Part shown: piece after piece, positions 44,854 to 53,351 of the stretch
Numbering within the stretch: the stretch's first letter is position 1
Layout: every line of letters starts with the position of its first letter
NCBI GenBank assembly: GCA_026626905.1
Contig: JAPNUX010000003.1
Location: 248,001 to 312,000 of the forward strand
DNA: 64,000 nucleotides
Source: Desulfurococcus sp.
Lineage (GTDB): Archaea > Thermoproteota > Thermoprotei_A > Sulfolobales > Desulfurococcaceae
Reading direction: 5' to 3'
Position numbers and translations under genes: made by a program
The notes under the pieces: generated by a model
Databases searched by the model: none
What the model was told of the DNA's origin: nothing
What the model saw: the letters and a program-made list of their open reading frames with translations, nothing else

Positions 44854-46410
44854 CTACCTTCTTTTGAAGAGTAGTGCCAGCGCAAACCCTGATATAAGAG
44901 CTGCAATTACTGCAATCACTATTTGAGTGTAGCCTCCTGGACTCATTGTAGTGAGAGTAGTAGTGCTGGTTTCCCTTACAGTCGAGTACTCTGTTCTCGT
45001 AGCCCATGCAGTGCTGGTGTACGTTGTAGTAGCAGTAAGAGTTTGTAGCTCGGGGTAGAATACCGTAGTAGTTTCCTTTAGAGTCGTAGCAGTCGTGTAG
45101 GTTTCTCTCTGCGTTATAGTAGTAGTCTCGGTCAAAGTCCTAGTCTTTGTGAGGAAGGCTATAACCGTGGATGTTAGAGTTTCAGCTTTCACGATCTCAC
45201 CTGGCACTACAACTGTGTACTCCTCGCCTAGCATATACTGGGATAAATCTAATTCTCTACCAGTCCCATTAATAACCACAGTCCCGCCACTCCTCTCCAT
45301 GTACACGTAGTAGTAGAGGTCTTCGGAGAGGCGTAGAATCCCTCTTCTCGAGTCTAGCGTGAACGAGACGCCGGATGAAGCTGGAATCAATGCTACAACA
45401 TAGATGTTAGTGTTGTTTCCCTTGAACTGTAATCTTACAGGGTATTCTACAGGTTTACCGTGGATGTCTAGCTTCGAGTTAACTACCAGATAGGATGTAG
45501 AATTCAATGGTATAACTTTTAAGACGCCGCTCCCCTCACCGAGGAGTATCGGCTTGTATGTGAATGTACCGTTAGGGTAGAGAATTAGCATCATGTAATG
45601 GTAGACGCTTGAACAGCTCGCTTCAGAAGCTTTTACATCGCTGCATGGGTATAGTGGTGCTCCAGCCCCTCCAGTTATAATGAATAATGATCCATTATAC
45701 CTGTATTCAACCCACCCATGCCAGTGTGCTTGGAGAACCAGGCTCGGCCATCCATAGGTATTCATGTACTCTAGTAATATGGAGCTGTAGTTGCCTCCTA
45801 GGTTGTGGCTTACATCAGGGTACAACGGCCTATGGAATCCCAGGATTAGCTTGGAGCCACCTGTGTAATTAAAAGCCTCTAGCAACTGCTGTCTCCACGT
45901 TTCTAAACTTGCCTCCGAATTCACTAACGCAATCCTCCAGCCGGGTATACTATCAGTTATAATTACATCGGGCCCTACATACTGCCTCCAGAAGTCAATG
46001 CCTTTTCCCGCTGTCCCACTGTAGGCTACATCATGGTTTCCCGGTACCATCCAAATATTCTCTAGTCTAGTTTTATTTAGGAGCTCGTATAGCTTCGCGT
46101 ACTGTTCTGGCGTGCCGAAGCCAACGTGATCCCCTAGCCCTATGAATGCTAGTGGAAACGCGTTTTCAGCTTCATTGACCAGCTGGTAGAAGACGCCTGG
46201 AGGGTCTACATCGTTCACGTCATACGGTCTGTTATCACCTATAACTATCACTGGATACCATGGTAGGTTACCAGGAATCTCCTTACGTGTCTTCTCAAAG
46301 AGTGGTATAGTAGTTGAAGCGTTAAGCTCTAGGGGAAGGATGTCTGCCGTCATTAATAATACTGCTACAAGCGCGAGTAGGAGTACTACCGCCGGGATTC
46401 TCGACTGCAT
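44854..46410 (-). CDS. Secreted, membrane-anchored metallophosphoesterase with Thr-rich stalk
   Basis: 518 residues. Signal peptide about 1-28. The calcineurin-like domain has VIGDNRPYD, GLGDHVGFG, VPGNHDVAY, FHRPLY and QAHWHGW, the metal ligands of the fold. A beta-rich domain (about 270-400) follows, then a Thr-rich stalk (about 405-490), one C-terminal helix and the basic stop LFKRR. It would sit on the outer face of the cell, hydrolysing phosphate esters. The physiological substrate is unknown. It is transcribed towards the cDPG-synthetase-like gene (15 bases between stops). Confidence 0.88.
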   Translation of the reverse strand: MQSRIPAVVLLLALVAVLLMTADILPLELNASTTIPLFEKTRKEIPGNLPWYPVIVIGDNRPYDVNDVDPPGVFYQLVNEAENAFPLAFIGLGDHVGFGTPEQYAKLYELLNKTRLENIWMVPGNHDVAYSGTAGKGIDFWRQYVGPDVIITDSIPGWRIALVNSEASLETWRQQLLEAFNYTGGSKLILGFHRPLYPDVSHNLGGNYSSILLEYMNTYGWPSLVLQAHWHGWVEYRYNGSLFIITGGAGAPLYPCSDVKASEASCSSVYHYMMLILYPNGTFTYKPILLGEGSGVLKVIPLNSTSYLVVNSKLDIHGKPVEYPVRLQFKGNNTNIYVVALIPASSGVSFTLDSRRGILRLSEDLYYYVYMERSGGTVVINGTGRELDLSQYMLGEEYTVVVPGEIVKAETLTSTVIAFLTKTRTLTETTTITQRETYTTATTLKETTTVFYPELQTLTATTTYTSTAWATRTEYSTVRETSTTTLTTMSPGGYTQIVIAVIAALISGFALALLFKRR

Positions 46411-46705
46411 GCGCTAACACCATAGTACTTATCTTAGATATCCAGTGGATAATAATATTTAGAGTCTTTAAGAACGTGGAGATGGATGAATAAGGTGAAA
46501 CCCGTTTAACTGCTGAAATTCACCATCGTAGAAGCTTGTATGCCTGTGATACGAGTATTATGCTAGCTTCAAGAACACTGGAGACTAGAGGTGGCTTGCA
46601 TCCAGCTAGGATCTCCTATCCTGGTCTTCATAAGGGTATTTTAGGGTGGTTTAATTGTTAGGTTTACAGGGTGATCAGAGCAGGCTAATTGTAGTGGTGT
46701 AAGCT
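46411..46705. other. 295-bp intergenic region, divergent promoters
   Basis: Separates the metallophosphoesterase from the PINA-like gene. No open frame of useful length. A small hairpin can be drawn at 46608-46622 (AGGAT-ctcct-ATCCT). The closing GGTTTAATTG segment and GTGGTG upstream of the TTG may serve the PINA gene. Nothing else stands out. Confidence 0.4.
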
Positions 46706-48274
46706 TTGAGTCTAAGGATTGCCGGTGAAGTAGTGTACGTGCCTGACTTCACAGCTCTAGTACAAGGGGCTATGTCGAAACTCGTGGAAGAGAAGCGTAT
46801 AGTAGGAAGGATCATAGTTCACAGGGCAGTACTACAGGTATTAGAGCATAGTGCCTCTAAGGATAGAGTTGAAGGATACACTGGCTTAGAGGAGGTGCGG
46901 AGGCTCAGAGAGTACAGTGAGAAGGGTCTCATAAAAGTTGAAATAGCCGGTGAGAGAATCAAGAGCCTTCCCCCTGATGAAATTGAAGCAGTTAATGAAG
47001 TCAATGCTGCTGTAAGAGAGTACGCTTACTCTGTTAACGGCGTTCTGGTCACAGGTAGCGAGCTACAGTACCAGGTGGCGAAGGCCATGGGTGTACAGGT
47101 GTTATTCGTGGGGAATAATAAAACTGGTAAACTAAAGTTTGAAACATACTTCACTGAGGATACCATGAGCGTGCACTTAAAGGAGGGGGTTGAACCAGTA
47201 GCAAAGGTCGGCAGGCCAGGTGAATGGAAGTTTGTCAAGCTGGGAGATAAGCCTCTAACTAGACGAGAAATCGAGGAAATGGCTAACGAGATTATAGAAG
47301 CCACTAGAAGCAGAAGAGATGCATTCATAGAGATTGATAGAGCCGGTTCAACTATAATCCAGCTAGGAGCCTACAGGATAGTTGTGACAAGACCTCCATT
47401 AAGCGATGGATGGGAGATAACAGCTGTCCGCCCCTTAAAGAGGCTCAAGCTCGAAGAGTATAATCTCCCGCCGGAACTCTTGAAGAGGCTTGAAGAAAGA
47501 GCTGAAGGAATACTGATAGCCGGCGCTCCTGGAATGGGTAAGACCACGTTTGCTCAAGCCCTCGCAGAATACTATATGAGGATGAATAAAGTAGTAAAAA
47601 CTATTGAGTCTCCACGAGATATGATACTCCCACCAAATATAACCCAGTACAGCAAGCACTACGCTGTCATCGGCGAGCTACACGATATACTACTACTCTC
47701 GAGACCAGACTACACGGTCTTCGATGAAATGAGGACAGATGAAGACTTCAAGTTATTCGCTGACCTAAGGCTTGCAGGTATAGGCATGATCGGAGTAATC
47801 CATGCTACAACACCAATAGATGCTATTCAGAGATTCATAGGGAGAGTTGAGCTAGGCATGATACCATCAATAGTTGATACAGTAATATTCGTTAGAAATG
47901 GGCAAGTTGACAAAGTATACGAGGTGAGAATGACTGTAAAGCTTCCTACAGGGCTCCGTGAAGCAGAGCTATCAAGACCTGTAATAGAGGTAAGAGACTT
48001 CCTCACAGGCGAGCTAGAATACGAGATATACACGTTCGGCGAGCAAACTGTCGTAGTACCAGTTAAGAAGCTACGGGGCAAGCTCAGCATCCACGAGAAA
48101 CTAGTAGAGGAAATCACGAAGATAATACCGGGTGCAGATGTATTAGTAGAAGATAACACAATAGTAGTAGTTGTATCTAGAGGCAGCTTAAAGGACTACA
48201 ATAAGAGGGTTAGAAAGCTGAGGAGGCTTGAAGAGAAGTATAAGATACCATTGAGGATCAGAGTTAAGGAGTAG
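46706..48274 (+). CDS. pina: PIN-domain/KH-domain AAA ATPase (PINA-like, COG1855)
   Basis: 522 residues. Residues 1-140 are a PIN-like nuclease domain (VYVPDFTALVQGAMS, VLVTGSELQYQVAKA). A VirB11/PilT-type ATPase core follows, with Walker A GAPGMGKTT near 273-281 and the Walker B region YTVFDEMRTDED. The C-terminal KH-like domain begins about 445. The Sulfolobus islandicus homologue forms hexamers, moves Holliday junctions and binds the resolvase Hjc. The Hjc gene lies directly next to it here, on the opposite strand with overlapping 3' ends. The start is TTG. The PIN acids are only partly clear by eye. Confidence 0.9.
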   Translation: MSLRIAGEVVYVPDFTALVQGAMSKLVEEKRIVGRIIVHRAVLQVLEHSASKDRVEGYTGLEEVRRLREYSEKGLIKVEIAGERIKSLPPDEIEAVNEVNAAVREYAYSVNGVLVTGSELQYQVAKAMGVQVLFVGNNKTGKLKFETYFTEDTMSVHLKEGVEPVAKVGRPGEWKFVKLGDKPLTRREIEEMANEIIEATRSRRDAFIEIDRAGSTIIQLGAYRIVVTRPPLSDGWEITAVRPLKRLKLEEYNLPPELLKRLEERAEGILIAGAPGMGKTTFAQALAEYYMRMNKVVKTIESPRDMILPPNITQYSKHYAVIGELHDILLLSRPDYTVFDEMRTDEDFKLFADLRLAGIGMIGVIHATTPIDAIQRFIGRVELGMIPSIVDTVIFVRNGQVDKVYEVRMTVKLPTGLREAELSRPVIEVRDFLTGELEYEIYTFGEQTVVVPVKKLRGKLSIHEKLVEEITKIIPGADVLVEDNTIVVVVSRGSLKDYNKRVRKLRRLEEKYKIPLRIRVKE

Positions 48275-48719
48275 ATTCACCAGTATACTCGAGTAAACTC
48301 TTACCACCTTTAACAAGCGATACCAGTCCCTTAAGCCTGAATCCTTTTCTCACAGCTTCGACCGGGATCTTAAAGCTGTCGCCAGCCTCCACCAACCTGT
48401 CAAGAGGCACGAAAAACCACTCTCCTTCTCCCACGAACTTGACGGCTATGAAAGGTGATGCTCCAGCTCTCTTAGAGAATTCAAGGAGTTTTTCAACCTG
48501 CTCTCTTCTAACATAAATGGCCTTCTCTTCCCCGGCTGTCTTGGCTTCTAAGGCGATAATTCTCCCCTTGTATAAAGCTACTATGTCAGGGTACTTTAAG
48601 ATTCTCGCTCGGCTGCCACTTGCAGGTGCCCTTATGACAGCAAAACCTTCATTCCATAACCTCCTAGCCAGGTCTCTCTCGTGAGAGAAGCCTCTGGATC
48701 TATTGCTCACGCTGCTCAA
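48264..48719 (-). CDS. hjc: Holliday junction resolvase Hjc
   Basis: 151-residue archaeal resolvase of the PD-(D/E)xK superfamily that cuts four-way DNA junctions. Catalytic residues are E14 (HERDLARRLW), D45 (YPDIVAL) and E58-x-K60 (ALEAKT), with the APASGS loop before them. Hjc is usually about 130-150 residues, so the length is normal. It overlaps the last 11 bases of the PINA-like ATPase gene tail to tail. The pairing supports recombination or restart roles for both. Confidence 0.95.
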   Translation of the reverse strand: MSSVSNRSRGFSHERDLARRLWNEGFAVIRAPASGSRARILKYPDIVALYKGRIIALEAKTAGEEKAIYVRREQVEKLLEFSKRAGASPFIAVKFVGEGEWFFVPLDRLVEAGDSFKIPVEAVRKGFRLKGLVSLVKGGKSLLEYTGESTP

Positions 48720-48738
48720 CCCTGACGTAATCTTTTAA

Positions 48739-48747
48739 GCTTATATT
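48739..48747 (+). promoter_or_regulatory. TATA box of the large metallophosphoesterase gene
   Basis: GCTTATATTTG, centred about 31 bases before the GTG start at 48775, consistent with a leaderless mRNA. Confidence 0.45.
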
Positions 48748-48774
48748 TGAAGCCGCGTTATTTATTCTTAACAG

Positions 48775-51099
48775 GTGAGGTATGTGAAGAAGGCTAGTAT
48801 TATAGTCATTCTCGTACTACTCCTACCACTATACTCGTATACAGTGATTCCACAAGCAGCAGATACATCAACTCTTCCATCGATTACTAGCGGGATAGGC
48901 GAGATCATCACAGCTAACATAGGGCCTATAGTTCCAGCAATAGTTGCTCCAGGAGACAGCTACACAATTAAGTTGAGAGAGGAATTCAGCTCGCTGAACA
49001 TTAATTCAGCTTATATGTGGACTGTGAAGCCTGAAGGCGGTAGCCTCACAGTATACAATTATACTCTAAGCATTACTAGCATCGAGCCTGGATTATACTC
49101 TATAGCTATCCCACCTGAAGCTGAAGAAGGCTTATATGATCTAGTACTAGTAGCTGATACAGGAGAACACGTGGTTCCGAGGTCTATATGGGTTGTCAAG
49201 TCATGGCCCAGTACTCTTAGATTCGTTGAGAACACTGATCTACACTTTATTACAGGACAGCCGGATTCATTCACGGGAGATATAAACCGCTTCGCAGCCC
49301 TCACAATAGATAACTTGCTCTCCCCGTTCTTCATACTATGGCTTGGTGATCAAGCTGATAATGCTGCAACCAACGAGTACATGATGGTGTCAGCATACAG
49401 GTACTCGTATACCTACAACATACCAATACTAGGCATAGCCGGCAACCATGATTACACTGCTGGCGGCACACCATATACTAAGTATCTAGGCCCAACTGAA
49501 TGGTATAGAGTGATAGCAGGTAAGCTACTTATCATAGGACTCTGGTCGCTTGAGCAGGGCTATCCACCATGGGAGAGCCTGGTTTTCGCTGAGAAAGTAC
49601 TCCAGGAGTATAAGAGTATACCATACAAGATGATACTAGTTCACCACCCACCCTTCTACTATCAGGGTGAACTGTACACATGGTATAATGACACAGAGGT
49701 ATTGAAACCCTACGTACCGGGAGGACCCTCTACTCCGGTAAGCCGCTACTGGTCTGCTAATATGACTGCACTCAGATACTTCCTGAAGCTCCTGGAAGAC
49801 TATAACGTCACCATGGTTCTATCAGGCCACACGCACAGGGATTTCTTCACTAAGTATGTTAGTACTAGAACAAACACTACAACACTACTCCTCACGTTTA
49901 CCACAAGTGCTCATGGATCAGCATCATACGACGGATTAAGCCTTATGGAGTTCAACCTGGAGACAGGGCAACTAGAGTTCCCGTTAAAGCCTCCAACCTT
50001 CACTGGATTCAAGAACTCTACTAGAGCACTAGCATTAAATAGCATTCCAATAGGCATATACCCAGTAAATAATAACTTAGGGTGGAGTAATCTCACCTTC
50101 ACCTTCATGAATGTTATATACTCAAAGGGCGCATACGTGTTTAGATTCGAGAACAACAATCTCTCCTGGATCAACTTCACAGGACGCCTCCTCTGGAGCC
50201 TCCCGTGGAATGGCAGTACTATAGGCTTCAAGAAGCTCGGTGAATCCAATGGAGCTTCGATTGAAGTATTAGACTACAAGATTATAGCTGGAAGACTCTT
50301 CATACTACTTGACTTAAACCTTCCATTCAAGGGTAGTGTGAGCTTCGCTATATACAGCATGATAGACCAGAACCCCCCTGAGGTAACACTTAGAAAGATT
50401 GTTCCAGAGAAGCCAAAAGTTAACAAGACTACTACAATATACATTGATATACGTGATGACTCGTGGGGCTTGAACCCGTATACCCTGAAAGTGCGGTTAG
50501 GTGACACAGTAATAGCATATAGTACTATGCCCATGGATAACACTTACACTATGACTCCCTCAACCTACACAGAGCAGTTCAATAGCGTGAGCCTAATAGT
50601 ATCTGTTAAGGCTACTTCTAATACAACATCAACCCTCCCACTTATAGTAGAAGTATCCGATAACGCCGGCAACACCGCTAGCTACTCATTCAACATCACG
50701 TTTGAAGCACCAGTAACTCCAACACCGTCTCCTTCTCCATCTCCTACTACGACTCCACTGCCTTCACCAACATTAACTACAACTACAACACCTTCACCAA
50801 CACCTACTCCAACTCCCACTCCAACACCCACAACAACTACACCCTCACCAACAACCACACCCACACCAACCACCACTGAAACAACAACAAGCCCACAGAC
50901 TGTTGAATCTCCAACTCCCTCGCCAACACCCACGCAGACCACTATATCATCTCCCTTCCCATCTCCGACATCCACGCCAGTGGAGTCTAAACCTGAGACT
51001 CCATCACAGGGTATAGGTATCACGCAGGAAATGATAATTGCAGTAGCGCTTCTACTCGCTGTTATAGCAGTAGTTCTAGCCTTGTGGAGGGCTAGGTAG
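48775..51099 (+). CDS. Large cell-surface metallophosphoesterase with Thr/Pro/Ser stalk
   Basis: 774 residues. Signal peptide about 1-29, an Ig-like beta region (about 45-140), and a calcineurin-like phosphoesterase with [31 protein letters not shown] and [10 protein letters not shown] (about 155-380). Further beta domains follow. A stalk of about 100 residues made of Thr, Pro and Ser (about 650-745) leads to a C-terminal helix and the end LWRAR. Many Asn-Xaa-Ser/Thr sequons indicate glycosylation. The DNA of the stalk shares stretches with the stalk of the ABC binding protein at 53.4 kb. Substrate unknown; expected to act outside the membrane. GTG 48775 agrees with the TATA distance; GTG 48784 is possible. 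Confidence 0.88.
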   Translation: MRYVKKASIIVILVLLLPLYSYTVIPQAADTSTLPSITSGIGEIITANIGPIVPAIVAPGDSYTIKLREEFSSLNINSAYMWTVKPEGGSLTVYNYTLSITSIEPGLYSIAIPPEAEEGLYDLVLVADTGEHVVPRSIWVVKSWPSTLRFVENTDLHFITGQPDSFTGDINRFAALTIDNLLSPFFILWLGDQADNAATNEYMMVSAYRYSYTYNIPILGIAGNHDYTAGGTPYTKYLGPTEWYRVIAGKLLIIGLWSLEQGYPPWESLVFAEKVLQEYKSIPYKMILVHHPPFYYQGELYTWYNDTEVLKPYVPGGPSTPVSRYWSANMTALRYFLKLLEDYNVTMVLSGHTHRDFFTKYVSTRTNTTTLLLTFTTSAHGSASYDGLSLMEFNLETGQLEFPLKPPTFTGFKNSTRALALNSIPIGIYPVNNNLGWSNLTFTFMNVIYSKGAYVFRFENNNLSWINFTGRLLWSLPWNGSTIGFKKLGESNGASIEVLDYKIIAGRLFILLDLNLPFKGSVSFAIYSMIDQNPPEVTLRKIVPEKPKVNKTTTIYIDIRDDSWGLNPYTLKVRLGDTVIAYSTMPMDNTYTMTPSTYTEQFNSVSLIVSVKATSNTTSTLPLIVEVSDNAGNTASYSFNITFEAPVTPTPSPSPSPTTTPLPSPTLTTTTTPSPTPTPTPTPTPTTTTPSPTTTPTPTTTETTTSPQTVESPTPSPTPTQTTISSPFPSPTSTPVESKPETPSQGIGITQEMIIAVALLLAVIAVVLALWRAR

Positions 51100-51125
51100 A
51101 GTTATATTATAGATGTTGAATACTA

Positions 51126-51138
51126 TTTTTCTTCTTTC
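51126..51138 (+). terminator. T-rich terminator-like stretch
   Basis: TTTTTCTTCTTTC after the phosphoesterase stop, typical of archaeal termination. Confidence 0.4.
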
Positions 51139-51201
51139 GTATTATCCTATGATAGAGTTTATTTTAAACCATAAGGTTTTTAACCGCTCCCCTCTTCAAT
51201 A

Positions 51202-51209
51202 TTTATATA
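51202..51209 (+). promoter_or_regulatory. TATA-like element upstream of the glucodextranase-C-like gene
   Basis: TTTATATA centred 20 bases before the ATG, a little close for a leaderless start. A second AT-rich element at about 51174-51182 may serve instead. Confidence 0.4.
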
Positions 51210-51224
51210 GTATGGGTGTAAACT

Positions 51225-53210
51225 ATGAATAGGTATATCGTAGTACTCCCTATACTACTCCTACTACTTCTACCACTAAGCTCGCTAGTAGCTGCAGCTG
51301 CTGAAAGCCAGCCGCTTGTGAAGGTTACAGTCGCGGTTGACTTAGCTCATGGTGAAAGCGATAAGTACCTGAACTATATTATGGGTAACATTACATTTGT
51401 CAACTGGAAGATTATTAATACCACTATAACTAGCGACATGTTAAGCGGTGTAGACATACTATTAATTGGGCAACCCAGGGTAGCATTCGCACCAGATGAG
51501 CTTGAAGCCATAAGTAGCTGGTTGAACACGGGTAGGAAGGTACTATATATTGCTGGTGACAGTGATTATGGTGGAGGACCTGCAACCATAGATGCAGTTA
51601 ACAAGCTACTAGAGTATATTGGAGCTAAGCTAAGGCTTGAGCAGGCATCAGTATACTCTAGTGAAGACCAGAACTACACTTACAAGGGTGTCACCTACCC
51701 GACTGTCGCAAAAGCATACTACAGGATGCTGGCCTTCGTGGAGCCGGACAACATCCCTGAGCTGTACACCTGGATACTAGATCAAGGCGTCACTAAGCCA
51801 ATATTAATGCATGGGCCTGGAGCAGTTATATGGGTTGACGAGAACGGAGTCTACCATAACCCTGTTAATGAAACCTTCCCAGGATTGATTAGGATAGCAT
51901 GGTTCCATAAAGCCTACATAGGTGATAATAACCCGCCACCACCATACGTGTATAACCCGATCATGTACGGGCAGGGCGCCGGCTTATTCGACTTCATTGG
52001 TTACGCAGCCGAGTACTGGAAGGATAAGAACGTTGTTATAACCGTTGCCTCTGAAAGCCTCTACGGTGACTACGAGCCGGCATGGGCTTCATCATACTAT
52101 GGTGTTGACCTCGATGGGCCTAGATTCGTTGAAAACCTCTTCAAGTGGTGGATTAAACTAGTGCTCCAGCCGAGCTACCTAGCTAGCACGGTATTTGAGG
52201 CACCCGACCCTGTGGGTGATGATAAGGGTAATGGAAACTTAAAGTACCCGACGAACCCAGTGTTCGCGCCTGGTGTATTCGATATAGTAGACTTCAAGGT
52301 CCTGCAGGATGAAGCCTTCATATACCTCCAAGTACAGGTTAGAAATCTCGGCGGTAACCCATGGGGTGGGCCTAACGGCTGGATCCTCCAGCACATTCAG
52401 GTATACATGCTGACGACAGATAAATCTCTCCCGGTTAATACTTCAACAATGGGCTTGTACGTCAGCTTGAATCCAGGCTGGAATTACGTTGCAGTAGCAG
52501 TACCCGGCTGGGGTAACACCCCATTCCCAGATGGCGAGGTTTCAGCACTCTACAGAGCTGATAACGTGCTGGTAGCTGACCAGTACAACAATAAGACTCT
52601 CTTCGATACCTACGCTTATCCTGATCAAAACATAATAGAGTTCAAGATAAGTAAAAGCCTCCTGGCTGACACAGGAAACATTGAGAACTGGGTCTTCTAC
52701 GTGTTCATGGCAAGCTATGATGGATACGGTGAAATGAAGATAAGGGCGGTTCAGGCCGGAGACCCCGGTGAGTGGACTCTAGGAGGCGGAGACCCGGTTG
52801 CTCTGCTAGCAAACGTTCAGCATAAAGTTGTAGATCTGGTTGCACCCACAGCCTCCATCCAGTACAAGATGCTGTCAAGCTATGACGCCTCTGCAGGAAA
52901 GCTAGCTGTAGTCTACGGGTTGAAAGGCGGATTCCTATACGTTCCGCCGGTAACAGTTACTCAGACAGTCACAGAGACGCAGACTCTCACTCAAACAGCT
53001 ACTATGACTGTGGTAAGCACAACCACCAACACGGTTACTCAAACAGCTACTGTCACGAGTACTGTTGAGAAAACGGCTACCGTGCCATCACCGACCACTG
53101 TGCTATCGACAGCAACAGTTACACAGCCTGATCTCACCACTACAGCGATAGCAGCTATTATAGCGTTAGTAGTTGGCTTAGCGGTTGGAATGGTATTCAA
53201 GAAGAAATAA
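51225..53210 (+). CDS. Anchored surface protein with amidotransferase-like N-terminus and glucodextranase-C-like module
   Basis: 661 residues. Signal peptide about 1-26. Residues 30-310 look like a class-I-amidotransferase/DUF4350-type alpha-beta domain (VDILLIGQPRVAFAPDELEAISSWL, VLYIAGDSDYGGG). The middle part, from about 325 to 560 (APDPVGDDKGNGN, FDIVDFKVLQDEAFIYLQVQV), resembles the C-terminal beta-sandwich module of glucodextranases, present in archaeal amylopullulanases and S-layer-like proteins. A Thr-rich stalk, a membrane helix and the end FKKK follow. No catalytic motif seen, so it may bind glycans. It lies between the phosphoesterase and the ABC importer and is probably involved in capture of a polysaccharide or glycoconjugate. 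Confidence 0.75.
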   Translation: MNRYIVVLPILLLLLLPLSSLVAAAAESQPLVKVTVAVDLAHGESDKYLNYIMGNITFVNWKIINTTITSDMLSGVDILLIGQPRVAFAPDELEAISSWLNTGRKVLYIAGDSDYGGGPATIDAVNKLLEYIGAKLRLEQASVYSSEDQNYTYKGVTYPTVAKAYYRMLAFVEPDNIPELYTWILDQGVTKPILMHGPGAVIWVDENGVYHNPVNETFPGLIRIAWFHKAYIGDNNPPPPYVYNPIMYGQGAGLFDFIGYAAEYWKDKNVVITVASESLYGDYEPAWASSYYGVDLDGPRFVENLFKWWIKLVLQPSYLASTVFEAPDPVGDDKGNGNLKYPTNPVFAPGVFDIVDFKVLQDEAFIYLQVQVRNLGGNPWGGPNGWILQHIQVYMLTTDKSLPVNTSTMGLYVSLNPGWNYVAVAVPGWGNTPFPDGEVSALYRADNVLVADQYNNKTLFDTYAYPDQNIIEFKISKSLLADTGNIENWVFYVFMASYDGYGEMKIRAVQAGDPGEWTLGGGDPVALLANVQHKVVDLVAPTASIQYKMLSSYDASAGKLAVVYGLKGGFLYVPPVTVTQTVTETQTLTQTATMTVVSTTTNTVTQTATVTSTVEKTATVPSPTTVLSTATVTQPDLTTTAIAAIIALVVGLAVGMVFKKK

Positions 53211-53235
53211 ACCCAGCAATAAATCTTAAGTAATT

Positions 53236-53243
53236 GTTTTTCT
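53236..53243 (+). terminator. T-rich stretch after the surface-protein gene
   Basis: GTTTTTCT about 25 bases after the stop; archaeal-style T-run without hairpin. Confidence 0.35.
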
Positions 53244-53286
53244 CCTCATCTTCTAATTTACCTGTACTGGTTCCTCGGCAGGGAAC

Positions 53287-53296
53287 ACATATAAAG
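53287..53296 (+). promoter_or_regulatory. TATA box of the ABC importer cluster
   Basis: CACATATAAAG, about 60 bases before ATG 53352, which has GCAGGTG as ribosome site. Confidence 0.45.
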
Positions 53297-53351
53297 CTGT
53301 GTAATTGCAATAAATATTATCCTAAATGTGGTTGGTAGCAGGTGTTATAAA

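Noticed and set aside
46608-46622. Hairpin AGGAT-ctcct-ATCCT as part of a tRNA or riboswitch
   Set aside because: The stem is too short, there is no tRNA arm pattern around it, and it is not linked to a recognisable class.
50682-51023. Gly/Val-rich open frame on the minus strand opposite the phosphoesterase stalk
   Set aside because: It is the antisense of Thr/Pro/Ser repeats (ACC/CCA/ACA triplets), which leave every frame open. The plus-strand protein is well supported.
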